From contig NZ_CP062163.1 in the NCBI RefSeq assembly GCF_014844095.1, forward strand, positions 186,001-250,000: 64,000 nt of DNA, read 5' to 3'. Shown one piece after another: positions 20,071-29,501 of this stretch. The position numbers and the translations under genes were made by a program. Position 1 is the first letter of the stretch. Each line of letters opens with the position of its first letter. The notes under the pieces were generated by a model. The model searched no databases. It was not told where the DNA came from and saw only the letters and a list, made by a program, of their open reading frames with translations. The DNA is from Brevibacillus sp. JNUCC-41 (GTDB lineage Bacteria > Bacillota > Bacilli > Bacillales > DSM-1321).

Positions 20071-20682
20071 TCACATTCCTTCTTCCCTTTTTAAAAATGG
20101 ATCAAGTTTTTCATCTAGAGCCCTCAATGCGTTGGCACGGTGGCTGATTTTGTTTTTTTCCTCTTTTGTCAATTCGGAGTTTGTTTTGCCCTGTTCCTCA
20201 ACAATAAAGATGGGATCATAACCGAATCCATTTGTTCCAGAAGGCTGTTCTGTAATCAAGCCTTCCATCGTTCCTGATACCGTAATCGTTCCCTGGTTGG
20301 GTGACGCAAGTGCCAAGGCGCAATAAAATCTCGCCGTTCTATCCTCTTTTGGTACGCCTTCCAGCTCCCTGAGGACTTTTTCCGTGTTTGCTTCATCACT
20401 CTTGGACTCTCCAGCATAGCGCGCAGAATATACGCCAGGACGGCCCTCCAATGCATCTACAATCAATCCGGAGTCATCAGCAATGACAAAGTGGCCCAGC
20501 TGATGGGCAATGGCCTCTGCCTTCAGGATCGCGTTTTCTTCAAAAGTCGTGCCTGTTTCCTCAACATCCGGAGCATCGGGTACATCGAGAAGTGTTTTGA
20601 CTTCATATCCTTTTGCAGAGAATAAGCTTTCGAACTCCTTGGCTTTCCCTTTATTTTTCGTTGCAATGATTACTGTCTTCAT
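20071..20682 (-). CDS. rdgB: XTP/dITP diphosphatase (RdgB/HAM1, YsnA)
   Basis: 203 residues. It removes deaminated purine nucleotides (ITP, dITP, XTP) from the pool by pyrophosphorolysis to the monophosphates. The family signatures [38 protein letters not shown] and GFGYDPIF are intact. In B. subtilis it sits in gerM-rph-ysnA-ysnB; here the gene upstream is only a remnant of rph (20706-20912). Confidence 0.96.
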   Translation of the reverse strand: MKTVIIATKNKGKAKEFESLFSAKGYEVKTLLDVPDAPDVEETGTTFEENAILKAEAIAHQLGHFVIADDSGLIVDALEGRPGVYSARYAGESKSDEANTEKVLRELEGVPKEDRTARFYCALALASPNQGTITVSGTMEGLITEQPSGTNGFGYDPIFIVEEQGKTNSELTKEEKNKISHRANALRALDEKLDPFLKREEGM

Positions 20683-20705
20683 TTTTCATTTCACCCTTTT
20701 TTATT

Positions 20706-20912
20706 TTATCGGCATGAAGCTTTTGGGGGCAAAGAAAGAATCCGCTGTAACTCGTTATATGTAAAAGCCACTTCTTCTCCAGTGCCAAACGGAAGAATTC
20801 AGCGCTCCCTTTCACGATAAAAAAAGGCCGCTGTATCATCCAGATAACTTAAGTCTAACACAACTCCCTCATCTGCAATAACCCGAAACATGTAATCTAA
20901 CGTTTGTAATTT
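20706..20912 (-). pseudogene. rph: remnant of the RNase PH gene (C-terminal part, frameshifted)
   Basis: The minus strand reads GVVLDLSYLDDTAA, which parallels GILLDLNYEEDSSA of B. subtilis RNase PH as I recall it. In another frame comes FIVKGSAEFFRL (compare VIMTGSGRFVEL), then back in the first frame GTGEEVAFTYNELQRILSL (compare GTGEEATFSREDLNGLLGL). Two frameshifts, an in-frame TGA at 20799-20801, no SD and loss of about the first 170 residues show a dead gene. It sits at the canonical rph place just upstream of rdgB. The germination operon ends inside or beside it at 20897. No N-terminal rph piece is visible near gerM. Confidence 0.8.
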
Positions 20913-22018
20913 TCACTATGTTCAATATGGATATTAACTTTTATGTTATTTATTGAAGTCTTATCAAAGGAATTAATAATTTTATTATCCCACTTATTGA
21001 CATGGTATCTGTATGCCTTTTCACTGATGTTAAAAAGGTCTGTATTGATTTTCTCCCCTGTCTCCAATGTCTTCAAAATATCTTCCTTAACTTTTATTTC
21101 TACCTTTTTTTCGATTTTTTCCATATCAAGGTTTTCTATGTTTTGTTTCAATATTCCATTTGCGCCAACTTCTAAATCATATAAAGGTTTCTTTTGCTGT
21201 TCCAACACCATGATGTTTGTTTTGGGGTCCATGATTTCAACACTTACCTTTTGTTCGTTCAGCGAAAAGAACATCACTGTCGCCTTATTTTCAACCCATT
21301 TTAAACCTATCAAATCTTGTTTACTTACGAAACCTTTATATTGTTGTTTTGATAGAACATAGCCGCCATTCAACGTTGGTATCTTCTTTCCTTTCCCGCT
21401 CTCTGAGAAATGATGCTCATCTATGACCAAAGAGGGAATTAAAATGGAACCAACCGGTTGATAAAACTTTGAAACCAGTTCATTGAATTTTAACGGTGAA
21501 ATGAAATAGTTCTCATTAATAACGGTCTCTGGCCTCTGAATGATCGTGAATAAGTTAGGAAGATTAAAGAAACTATCACTGCTAAACACCTTTTTAATAT
21601 CCTCATTAGTAACGAACAGCCATGAATTGTATCGCAATAAAGGCTCTTTCCCTACATATTCAATGAAATCCTTCATTTTATTCTTGATTATACGCTCACT
21701 TAAAATAAAGGAGTTAATATGCCCGATATACAGCGGTAATGCGGCATGTTGTTCTAATTCGGTAAAAGCTTCCTCAATACTTTCCCCTTTACCTTCCCCA
21801 ATGACAACAGAAGATTTTTCTTGTAATATAGCGGCCCCCTCTTGCTTTGCAATATCCGCAAAATTCAATGCTTGAAAGTACAAGATGAATTCGCCCTTTT
21901 TATAATCGATCCCTAGGGCTGATCCATATGTTTGGGCTTGAATTTCCTTCATTCCCCAGCAACCTGTCGTCAGTAAAAGTTGACAGCCAATAACCATGAC
22001 TGCAATTAGCTTTCTCAT
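20897..22018 (-). CDS. GerAC-type germinant receptor lipoprotein (Ger(x)C family)
   Basis: 373 residues. The signal peptide ends in lipobox LTTGC with the lipidated cysteine at residue 20. The remainder is a Ger(x)C domain with typical segments such as GIDYKKGEFILYFQALNFAD. The C subunit lies on the outer face of the spore inner membrane and is needed for receptor assembly. It overlaps the A subunit gene by four bases (ATGA). Which of the GerA, GerK or GerB types it matches cannot be told here. Confidence 0.9.
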   Translation of the reverse strand: MRKLIAVMVIGCQLLLTTGCWGMKEIQAQTYGSALGIDYKKGEFILYFQALNFADIAKQEGAAILQEKSSVVIGEGKGESIEEAFTELEQHAALPLYIGHINSFILSERIIKNKMKDFIEYVGKEPLLRYNSWLFVTNEDIKKVFSSDSFFNLPNLFTIIQRPETVINENYFISPLKFNELVSKFYQPVGSILIPSLVIDEHHFSESGKGKKIPTLNGGYVLSKQQYKGFVSKQDLIGLKWVENKATVMFFSLNEQKVSVEIMDPKTNIMVLEQQKKPLYDLEVGANGILKQNIENLDMEKIEKKVEIKVKEDILKTLETGEKINTDLFNISEKAYRYHVNKWDNKIINSFDKTSINNIKVNIHIEHSENYKR

Positions 22019-23490
22019 TTGTTTGACTCCTTTTGAGGTTCATTATCACTGGACTGTAAAGCTTGATTCCGCTTTCTTAACATCCCATACGGAAGCTTAA
22101 ATAAGACTTTTAGCAAATCCGATTTATTTGGTTTGGAAAGTGGATTCACAAAAGGCTGGCCGAAACTTTCCAAGGAAAGCACAACAATCAAGACAAGGAA
22201 TATTCCCATGAAGAATCCAAACAAGCCTAAAAACGCTGAACACGCAAATATGAATAACCTTATAAGAACGATATTCCCAGCAATATTCTGATTGATTAAG
22301 GTATAGCTTGCGAGAACTGTAACAGCTATTATTACAAGCATGGAGGGTGAAGTCAGCCCTGCCCGAATCGCTGCATCACCTATGATCAACCCTCCCAATA
22401 CAGAAACCGTCGGACCTACAGCTTTTGGCAGGCGAAGACCAGCTTCTTTAAATAGTTCAAACAATATGATCATCATGAAAGCCTCCAACGAAGCAGGTAT
22501 CGGCAATCCTTGTCTCGTGATTGAAATCGTCGCAAGAAGCGAAAAGGGAATTTGGTCGAATTGATAGGAAACTAACGCTATAAAAAAACCAGGTAACGTA
22601 ACCGTTACAAATAAGGCGACTACACGAAGAACGCGCATGAAACTGATGTAATAAAAGCTTGCATGTGCGTCATCAGCAGCGTACAGTAACTGATTAATGC
22701 TTGTAGGTCCGATCAAGCATGTGGGATTCCCATCCACCAGGATGGCAAAGCGCCCTTGATTCAAGGCTTCAACAACATAGTCCGGTCGACCGATATAATC
22801 CATTAAAGGGAAGATGGAAAATTGAGTATCATAAAGGTGCTCTTCAACTTGGTAACTGCTGACTATGATATCAACCTTTAATGAATCCAATCGTTTTTTA
22901 ATATCCATAAGAATAGAGGGATTAATAATATCATCTATATAAAGCAGCAATATTTTAGTTTTACTTCTTTTCCCGACTGTATATTCAATGCATTTAAGTG
23001 TTGACGTTTTTAACCTTTGGCGAATTAAAGACATGTTATCCGATATATTCTCAACAAATCCATCTCTAGGTCCGCGAATGGAAGATTCTATATTAGACTC
23101 TTCCGGACTGCGCTTAGGGGAATTAGCTAATGGGGTATAGTAAATTTCATTAGAAGATTCATTAATGATGATTAGGTCTCCTGAAAAAAGGATGCTTTCT
23201 ACTTCCTCTTTTAAATCGGAGTCTTTTTTTAGCGTACTGATTTCCAAAATATTGCTCAATCGGTCAATTGTTAATACTCCATTTTCTTGAACCGCTTTTG
23301 ATATTGCAGGCAGTATCACTTCATTGATGAATTGCATATCGACTAAGTTTGGCGCATATAAAAACCCCAACAAATAACGACCCTCAGGATCAAATGTTTT
23401 TTTTCTTAAAACAACATCAGAGGAATGTTCGAACCATTTTTGGATTTCGTCAATGCAAGAATGAGTTCCATTCAATTTTCCCTGCCTCAT
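22015..23490 (-). CDS. GerAA-type germinant receptor subunit A
   Basis: 491 residues. A soluble N-terminal half (about residues 1-280) is followed by several membrane helices (about 285-440) and a basic C-terminal tail, the layout of GerAA/SpoVAF-family proteins. Family signatures include SYQVEEHLYDTQFSIFPLMDYIGRPDYV and LVDGNPTCLIGPTSINQLL. It takes part in nutrient sensing by dormant spores. Four-base overlaps join it to both neighbours. Confidence 0.92.
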   Translation of the reverse strand: MRQGKLNGTHSCIDEIQKWFEHSSDVVLRKKTFDPEGRYLLGFLYAPNLVDMQFINEVILPAISKAVQENGVLTIDRLSNILEISTLKKDSDLKEEVESILFSGDLIIINESSNEIYYTPLANSPKRSPEESNIESSIRGPRDGFVENISDNMSLIRQRLKTSTLKCIEYTVGKRSKTKILLLYIDDIINPSILMDIKKRLDSLKVDIIVSSYQVEEHLYDTQFSIFPLMDYIGRPDYVVEALNQGRFAILVDGNPTCLIGPTSINQLLYAADDAHASFYYISFMRVLRVVALFVTVTLPGFFIALVSYQFDQIPFSLLATISITRQGLPIPASLEAFMMIILFELFKEAGLRLPKAVGPTVSVLGGLIIGDAAIRAGLTSPSMLVIIAVTVLASYTLINQNIAGNIVLIRLFIFACSAFLGLFGFFMGIFLVLIVVLSLESFGQPFVNPLSKPNKSDLLKVLFKLPYGMLRKRNQALQSSDNEPQKESNK

Positions 23491-24569
23491 AATGTTTCAC
23501 CTTTTCCTTTTCCCTTTTTTATAATAAGGAATAACAGTATAATTGCAGCACTCAAAAGAAACAGACTACTGATTGGAAAGAAATATTTGTATATAAAATA
23601 AAAAAATGAAGTGGCATCCCAATGGATCAGCGTCCCAAAAACAATCATCAAATATAGGGAAAGCAGTATCCACTTCTGATGTTTTGAATTTGAGATTAAT
23701 TTATATCCTATAAATAAACATAAACTTATTCGAATCACAGCACCTGAAAGCCATTGGAAAATGGACAGGAAATCGAGTCGAGTAATATAATAGCCAAACC
23801 TTAACAACTTCCATTGTTCATAAGCTGGATTCCTCATTTTCGCTGCTTCCACAGAACCAAATTCTGCAATCGCTCCCATGAGGGGCCCTAACGTAAGCAT
23901 GATTAAAATTACACTAACTAATAAAAGCCACTTGGCTTTTAGCTTACCTTTCAGGTAAGGAGTCAAAAATAGAAAAACGATAATTTCCAAATATCCTGCA
24001 CTCGTATACAAAATTCCATTTAGAGTATTGCGATAACCGCTTTCAAATATCGGGAACAATAATTCATAATTCTTATTACTCATATTCCCCAGCCCCACAA
24101 ATATCCCGAAAAAAGTGACGAACGGAAGAAACAGGAGAGCCAAAGTGCTTATGGTCCGTATTCCTTTATAGGTTGCAAACATACAAGTAAAAGTGAATAG
24201 GCTAACGACTACGATGTTTGGTATGTCATGAGTATAATTAGCCTTTGCCCAAATCACTGTAAATTTGACGGTAATGAAGGCGTTAAATATAAAGTACAAC
24301 CCAAATGATATTGTGAAAATATATGTAACGAAAGGCGTAGACCATTTTTTCAGAAAAGCAATAATATCTTCTTTATCTAGTTTTTTATAAATATAAAAAA
24401 TAAATAGGGTCCATATGATACAGGGAACAACACTTATTATGACACTTATCCATGCGTCGCGTTGAGATGCGGTCAAGATATTGGGAAGGAGCAGGACATG
24501 TACCATGAATCCTGTATTCATAATGATTAAAACATAGATGTGTACAGCCTGAATGACTTTTTGATCCAT
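23487..24569 (-). CDS. GerAB-type germinant receptor subunit B (spore permease family)
   Basis: 360 residues with about ten hydrophobic helices. The GerAB/spore permease family is related to the APC amino acid transporters, and this subunit is thought to bind the germinant. It is the first gene of a B-A-C operon, unlike the A-B-C order of gerA. The SD is an unusual G-run (AATGGGGGGG) six bases before the ATG. A sigma-G type promoter would be expected upstream, but I cannot place it with confidence. Confidence 0.9.
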   Translation of the reverse strand: MDQKVIQAVHIYVLIIMNTGFMVHVLLLPNILTASQRDAWISVIISVVPCIIWTLFIFYIYKKLDKEDIIAFLKKWSTPFVTYIFTISFGLYFIFNAFITVKFTVIWAKANYTHDIPNIVVVSLFTFTCMFATYKGIRTISTLALLFLPFVTFFGIFVGLGNMSNKNYELLFPIFESGYRNTLNGILYTSAGYLEIIVFLFLTPYLKGKLKAKWLLLVSVILIMLTLGPLMGAIAEFGSVEAAKMRNPAYEQWKLLRFGYYITRLDFLSIFQWLSGAVIRISLCLFIGYKLISNSKHQKWILLSLYLMIVFGTLIHWDATSFFYFIYKYFFPISSLFLLSAAIILLFLIIKKGKGKGETL

Positions 24570-24720
24570 AATACCCCCCCATTGATTGCATTGTTATAAG
24601 TAATTTCCCCTTTCAAAAATTTATTTATGTAAAAACTTTCTCACGATACTTTTCAACTAATGCAATAATTAGGGTTATACGACAGGGGCTCTAAAAAGGT
24701 GGTTATTCAATTCTGGAGGC

Positions 24721-24751
24721 AAAAAAATAAGAGACAGCTTCAGGCTGCCTC
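24721..24751 (-). terminator. terminator of gerM
   Basis: GAGGCAGC and GCTGTCTC pair with a short loop and are followed on the minus strand by TTATTTTTTT. Confidence 0.75.
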
Positions 24752-24782
24752 ATTGTGCTATTTCTAAATATAATATCGTTCT

Positions 24783-25862
24783 TTAAAAACTGCCTGTGTT
24801 GACTTTCTCTGGACGGACCACTGGTTCGGATAATTTCTTTCCTTCTTCATTAAGTACATCTGCGCTGCCCTGCACTTGTACTTCAACGCTTTCAATTCCT
24901 TTCTGTTCCGTTAAAGAAAGGACCAAGGCATCAAGTACTTCTTGTGATACCTTTTTCTCTTTAAAGCTTCCAAGGATATTTTCGTTAAAATTGAGGCTGA
25001 CCTTACCTTCTGCCACCTTAGGCTCGTCAAGTAAAGCTACATCACTCATGAACCCTGTTTGCAGGCTAGAACCCGAAGGACTCTTCGTTAATTCCTTAAT
25101 GACGGCTGTTACATTATCAGACACCGTTTCACTGATCCTGCGCGTCACCGGAACATAATAAGTGTACTCCTCGTCACCGCCTACATAATAAACGGTCAGT
25201 GCTTTTGTATTGGAAATGTCGACTACGTCACTCGTATCGATATTGATTCCTGACGACCTTGAGATATTTTCATCTATCGGTGTGCCATTGACCGGCATTT
25301 CGGAAATATCTTCTCCATTGATTCTCATTTTGATTTTATCGACCGAGTCGAATTGTGTCAGGGTCCATGTAATGGCCTGAAGGATTTTAAGTTCATCCTC
25401 TTTCTGATAGTTTTTGAACTCCGGCGAAAAGTCCGCCACAGCCACTCCGTCTTTAATGTTCACGCTTATTTGGGTATCGGCAGGAATGACGGCCCTGAAC
25501 CCATTTGGAAGTTTATCCGTGACTGGGCCGTTACTGACAAGGTAATCTAGGGCCTGTTTAGCGACAGCCTCCGATTTAGGAAGTTCCAATGTTTGTGGAA
25601 CCACATACCCGCTTTTATCAATTAAATATAACTCCGTCTTCACCGTTTTCGATTCAACGGCGCCTTTTTCTCCATCAGCCGCTGGCTTTTCCCCACCATT
25701 CATTTCTGTTTCTTTCAATGAAGATTCATCCTCGACTAATGTAACATCCTTTGGTGGATCAATTTCCTTTTTCTCTTCACCGCCAAATAATCCGCAGCCC
25801 GAAAGCCAAAAAGAAGATGCCAGAATGGTCACAGCCATTGTTACTTTTGATTTATTGGACAT
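24783..25862 (-). CDS. gerM: GerM, sporulation/germination lipoprotein
   Basis: 359 residues. The lipoprotein signal peptide has lipobox WLSGC (C23). Two GerMN domains follow, roughly residues 85-200 and 225-345, each with a conserved pattern (VSNGPVTDKLPNGFRAVIP and ELTKSPSGSSLQTGFMSD). In B. subtilis GerM is made in the mother cell and helps assemble the SpoIIIA-SpoIIQ channel. It sits downstream of racE, as in B. subtilis, but the next gene is the ger operon instead of rph. Confidence 0.95.
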   Translation of the reverse strand: MSNKSKVTMAVTILASSFWLSGCGLFGGEEKKEIDPPKDVTLVEDESSLKETEMNGGEKPAADGEKGAVESKTVKTELYLIDKSGYVVPQTLELPKSEAVAKQALDYLVSNGPVTDKLPNGFRAVIPADTQISVNIKDGVAVADFSPEFKNYQKEDELKILQAITWTLTQFDSVDKIKMRINGEDISEMPVNGTPIDENISRSSGINIDTSDVVDISNTKALTVYYVGGDEEYTYYVPVTRRISETVSDNVTAVIKELTKSPSGSSLQTGFMSDVALLDEPKVAEGKVSLNFNENILGSFKEKKVSQEVLDALVLSLTEQKGIESVEVQVQGSADVLNEEGKKLSEPVVRPEKVNTGSF

Positions 25863-26125
25863 AAAATCACTCCTAGGACAGTTTGTACTCCTATTTATAC
25901 GAGCCCTAGGGGAAAATAGACCAATTATTTTTCTCTCTAATAATGGAGCCGGGCAACTTGCCCTTACTGCTTCTTCTTTGTCAGCTTCTTTGGGATTTCA
26001 GGAAATCCTGATAGGAACAATCTTAATTCCCTTTCTATCCCTTGAAAAAGCCCAACTAGGCTTCATCTTCTCTAGCGATATATCCATCCTGGGTTGCAGC
26101 TATATATTTCCGTTTTTCCCCACCG

Positions 26126-26153
26126 AAAAAAAAGACTTCCAAATGGAAGCCTT
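26126..26153 (-). terminator. terminator of murI
   Basis: GGCTTCC and GGAAGTC with an ATTT loop are followed on the minus strand by TTTTTTTT; the hairpin abuts the murI stop. Confidence 0.8.
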
Positions 26154-26955
26154 ATAAGTGATCAATTTTAATTGTTTCGATGTCATTGACATGAATACCG
26201 AGCCAGCTCGAAGCGATGGAACCAAACATATCTCTTGAACCGGTTGTGTAAAAGCGATGAACTGGACGGAGCTTGCTTTTATTGATTAATTTATAGTAAT
26301 CCAAAATGACACTTGCCTCACGGGCCGTCTCTTCCCCAGAGGAAATGACTTGTACTTCATCCCCCATATAGGAAGAGATTACAGGCCCGAGCAGTGGATA
26401 ATGGGTACAGCCAAGGATCAATGTGTCGATCTTCGTTTTCTTCAACGGGTTCAAGGTTTGTGCCACGACCCTATTGACGATACCCCCTTGAAACTCCCCG
26501 CTTTCCACGATTGGGACAAATTTCGGGCATGCTAAACTATCTACTTTCACATCGGAATTGATGGAAGCAAGCGCGTCATCATAAGCTTTGCTTTTTACCG
26601 TGCCTTCCGTACCAATAACGCCAATATGCAAGGAATCAGAAACTTTCAATGCCGCCCTTGCCCCTGGATGGATGACACCCAACACAGGAATCGGAAGTAT
26701 TGCCCTGATCTCATCCAGTACAGCTGCAGTCGCCGTATTGCAAGCGATGATCAGCATTTTTATATCCTTCTTCATCAAGAACCTCGTCATCTGCCATGTG
26801 AAGGTTTGGACATCTTTTTTAGTCCTCGGCCCATAAGGGCATCTTGCTGTATCACCTAAGTAAATTATATTTTCATTTGGAAGCTGACGCATGACTTCTT
26901 TAGCTACTGTCAAGCCGCCTACCCCTGAATCAATGATGCCTATCGGTTGTTTCAA
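26152..26955 (-). CDS. murI: glutamate racemase
   Basis: 267 residues. It converts L- to D-glutamate for peptidoglycan. The two catalytic cysteines are visible in ACNTATA and GCTHYPL, with [11 protein letters not shown] at the N-terminus and [11 protein letters not shown]. The frame opens with a TTG codon at 26955 behind GAGGCGAG, and no ATG alternative exists nearby. It corresponds to racE of B. subtilis by position (ysmB-racE-gerM). Confidence 0.95.
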   Translation of the reverse strand: MKQPIGIIDSGVGGLTVAKEVMRQLPNENIIYLGDTARCPYGPRTKKDVQTFTWQMTRFLMKKDIKMLIIACNTATAAVLDEIRAILPIPVLGVIHPGARAALKVSDSLHIGVIGTEGTVKSKAYDDALASINSDVKVDSLACPKFVPIVESGEFQGGIVNRVVAQTLNPLKKTKIDTLILGCTHYPLLGPVISSYMGDEVQVISSGEETAREASVILDYYKLINKSKLRPVHRFYTTGSRDMFGSIASSWLGIHVNDIETIKIDHL

Positions 26956-26965
26956 AAAACTCGCC

Positions 26966-27409
26966 TCATTTTTCTTTCATTTCTAGATGTAGTTTTGCTA
27001 AAATCCCTTTGAGGGACCTGATGTCAGATTCGTTAAAATTGACTAACACGCCACTCAAGTACTGCTGCCGTTTATTAATTACTTCTTCGATAATCCGTTC
27101 ACCTTCTTCAAGAAGGTGAATTCGAACCACACGCCGGTCCTTTTCATCCCTGACACGCTGAACAAGCTGATGTTTCTCCATGCGGTCAATCAGGTCCGTC
27201 GTTGTGCTGAAGGCGAGGAACATCTTCGTGGACAATTCACCAATCGTCATGTCGCCTGATTCAAAAAGCCATTGCAAAGCCACGAATTGAGGAATGGTAA
27301 TTTTATAATCATGGAGAATTTCTCTTCCCCTTTGTTTAAGCCATGTCGATACATAGCGCAATTCCCTCTCGATATCGGCTACATATGCCGACTGCTTCTC
27401 TTCATCCAT
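26966..27409 (-). CDS. ysmB: MarR-family transcriptional regulator YsmB
   Basis: 147 residues with the start at 27409, which has GGGGAG at eight bases; the upstream in-frame ATG lacks an SD. The winged helix is clear: [48 protein letters not shown]. MarR proteins are dimeric repressors that often respond to small ligands. The target and ligand are unknown. It lies ten bases upstream of murI. Confidence 0.85.
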   Translation of the reverse strand: MDEEKQSAYVADIERELRYVSTWLKQRGREILHDYKITIPQFVALQWLFESGDMTIGELSTKMFLAFSTTTDLIDRMEKHQLVQRVRDEKDRRVVRIHLLEEGERIIEEVINKRQQYLSGVLVNFNESDIRSLKGILAKLHLEMKEK

Positions 27410-27521
27410 ACACACAGCTCCCCACTTCATGAAACTTATCATACTACCATTTTGGATGAAAGTGAAATGATTTTCAAGATTGATTGCCTGGAAGCATTAT
27501 GAAACCCCATACATAAAAATA

Positions 27522-27579
27522 AGCAGCATCCAAAGAAGTCAAAACAACCAGGTTGCTTTGCCCTTCCTTATATGCTGCC
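27522..27579 (-). terminator. long hairpin after gerE
   Basis: GCAGCAT/ATGCTGC, AAGGAAG/CTTCTTT and CAAAGCAACC/GGTTGTTTTG nest into one long stem. On the minus strand TTATTTTTATG follows. It is the probable gerE terminator and, on the other side, precedes ysmB. Confidence 0.65.
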
Positions 27580-27631
27580 AATAAACGGGAGAGAAATTAT
27601 TTATAAGGCTTACGTATTAAGAGTTAACACA

Positions 27632-27856
27632 TTAAAGCTTAAGTTCTCCCATACGAAGGAGTTCTATGACTGCCTGCGAACGTCCTTTAACTCCAAGCTT
27701 CTGCATCGCATTCGAAATATGGTTTCGAACTGTTTTTTCGCTAATAAACAATTCACCTGCGATTTCTTTTGTTGTTTTGTCTTGTACTAGTAACTCAAAT
27801 ACTTCTTTTTCTCTTTTGGTGAGTAGTGGCTTATGAGTGAATTCGTTCTCCTTCAA
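27632..27856 (-). CDS. gerE: GerE, late mother-cell sporulation regulator
   Basis: 74 residues. It is little more than a LuxR-type HTH: LLTKREKEVFELLVQDKTTKEIAGELFISEKTVRNHISNAMQKLGV. It controls late coat genes under sigma-K and is almost identical to B. subtilis GerE as I recall it. The start is TTG at 27856, with GGAGG about ten bases upstream. Its place between ysmA and ysmB is conserved. Confidence 0.95.
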   Translation of the reverse strand: MKENEFTHKPLLTKREKEVFELLVQDKTTKEIAGELFISEKTVRNHISNAMQKLGVKGRSQAVIELLRMGELKL

Positions 27857-27962
27857 GTAATGTTACCCTCCTTGCCTTCACCAGCATAAAACCCGGAGTG
27901 GGTGTCTATTTAGTCAAGATATAGTATGTCGGCTGGCGCAATGGAGTGACTCTTTTACTTGT

Positions 27963-28451
27963 CTAAATGGAAATATTTTTAGGATTGTTCAACTCTGTAT
28001 GCCACATCGATCGTTTCATCTCTTCCGTCCAAGGTACGGGCTTTCCGGTGGCCTTTGAGACTTGTACAATCGTCCCCCTGCCCGTTAAACAAATTGAACC
28101 ATCTTGTTTGGTCCCCATATAATGCAAGTCCACTGAAGAATTTCCGATATGGTCAGCTTTCACATGGATTGTCAACTGATCATTGAAAAACACCTGTTTC
28201 AGGTAATCACACTGTAAATTTGCAACAACCGGCATCTCACCGCATTCAGCTGAGGCCCAATCCTTCATGAACCCCATACTGTTGAAATACTCAATCCGAG
28301 CTTCCTCAAAATAAGTAAAAGGAATCGTGTTATTCAAGTGCCCAAACATATCAGTTTCCGAAAAGCGGACCTTAATCTCATGATTAAAAGAAAAATCATT
28401 GATCCACTCCGTTATATTATCGATATATGATATTCTGCCCAACTTGTGCAC
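27963..28451 (-). CDS. ysmA: acyl-CoA thioesterase family protein YsmA (hot-dog fold)
   Basis: About 160 residues. The hot-dog signature VRFSETDMFGHLNNTIPFTYFEEARIEYF includes the catalytic-type aspartate, as in YbgC/4HBT thioesterases. Members cleave acyl-CoA thioesters; the substrate is unknown. The start is uncertain: the frame opens at GTG 28451, and a TTG at 28442 would have better SD spacing (AAAGGG). A FadR-like box covers its promoter region at 28465-28482, which suggests a role in fatty acid turnover. Confidence 0.8.
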   Translation of the reverse strand: MHKLGRISYIDNITEWINDFSFNHEIKVRFSETDMFGHLNNTIPFTYFEEARIEYFNSMGFMKDWASAECGEMPVVANLQCDYLKQVFFNDQLTIHVKADHIGNSSVDLHYMGTKQDGSICLTGRGTIVQVSKATGKPVPWTEEMKRSMWHTELNNPKNISI

Positions 28452-28464
28452 ACCCTTTCTGAAT

Positions 28465-28482
28465 TGAATGACTATTCACTCA
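28465..28482. promoter_or_regulatory. FadR-type operator in front of ysmA
   Basis: TGAATGACTATTCACTCA matches the Bacillus FadR box (TGAATGAMTAKTCATTCA) at all but one position. It lies just downstream of a TATAAAAT -10-like element and about 14 bases before the ysmA frame, a place where a bound repressor would block transcription. Confidence 0.65.
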
Positions 28483-28662
28483 TTTTATAAGAAAACAACG
28501 ATAATGAAAAGGATTTTCTATTGAAGCAGGTTAATTTTATCAAGCTCACTTCATTAATCAAATGTTCACCGTTGGCTTGGGCCGCATTTACACTTTAATC
28601 CCAGTTATCAATCGTTTTTATATTGCAATCGATTCCCGACCAAGTCAGCGTGCGTAAAACAA

Positions 28663-28699
28663 TAAAAAAAGAACCCATATCATAAGATACAGGTTCTTT
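28663..28699 (-). terminator. terminator of sdhCAB
   Basis: AAGAACC and GGTTCTT with inner GTATC/GATAT pairs are followed on the minus strand by a TTTTTTT run, about ten bases after the sdhB stop. Confidence 0.85.
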
Positions 28700-28710
28700 C
28701 ATGTTCGTTA

Positions 28711-29484
28711 TTAAACTTCATCACTGCCGAAGAAGTTACGGAATTGTTGGATCGTAGTATCACGGTTCAACGCGGCAATTGAAGTCGTCAATGGAATGCC
28801 TTTCGGACAAGACTGCACACAGTTTTGCGAGTTACCGCAGTTTGCAAGCCCTCCATCACCCATGATCGTATTTAAACGTTCAGCTTTGTTCATTGCACCT
28901 GTTGGATGTGCATTGAATAAACGAACTTGCGATAATGGTTGTGGCCCAATGAAGTCTGAATTGCTGTTTACGTTCGGACAAGCTTCCAAACAAACACCGC
29001 AAGTCATACATTTAGATAACTCGTAAGCCCATTGGCGTTTCTTTTCTGGCATACGAGGTCCTGGTCCAAGATTGTACGTTCCATCGATAGGAATCCATGC
29101 TTTTACCTTTTTCAATGAGTCGAACATACGGCTGCGATCGACTTGCAAATCACGAACAACAGGGAATGTACGCATTGGAGCTAGACGAACTGGCTGCTCC
29201 AATTGATCGATAAGAGCTGTACATGATTGTCTTGGTTTACCATTGATAACCATTGAACAAGCACCACATACCTCTTCAAGACAGTTCATGTCCCATGCGA
29301 TTGCTGTAGTGTGCTTGCCTTGTACAGTTACTGGATTACGACGAATTTCCATTAGAGCGGAAATTACGTTCATATTCGGGCGGTACGCTAATTCGAATTC
29401 CTCATCATAAGGAGCTGAATCCGGTGTATCTTGACGAGTGATTATAAAACGGACTGTTTTAGTCTCAGATTTAGTTTCAACCAT
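28711..29484 (-). CDS. sdhB: succinate dehydrogenase iron-sulfur subunit
   Basis: 257 residues. It carries the [2Fe-2S], [4Fe-4S] and [3Fe-4S] clusters that pass electrons from SdhA to the membrane anchor. The cysteine motifs CLEEVCGACSM, CMTCGVCLEACP and CGNSQNCVQSCPKG are complete. It is the third gene of sdhCAB, 17 bases after sdhA, and ends at a strong terminator. Confidence 0.97.
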   Translation of the reverse strand: MVETKSETKTVRFIITRQDTPDSAPYDEEFELAYRPNMNVISALMEIRRNPVTVQGKHTTAIAWDMNCLEEVCGACSMVINGKPRQSCTALIDQLEQPVRLAPMRTFPVVRDLQVDRSRMFDSLKKVKAWIPIDGTYNLGPGPRMPEKKRQWAYELSKCMTCGVCLEACPNVNSNSDFIGPQPLSQVRLFNAHPTGAMNKAERLNTIMGDGGLANCGNSQNCVQSCPKGIPLTTSIAALNRDTTIQQFRNFFGSDEV

Positions 29485-29501
29485 TTTTTTGCTCCCCCTC
29501 T

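Noticed and set aside
25825-26157. 110-codon plus-strand frame between gerM and murI
   Set aside because: It starts inside gerM and ends in the murI terminator. There is no SD and the composition is not convincing.
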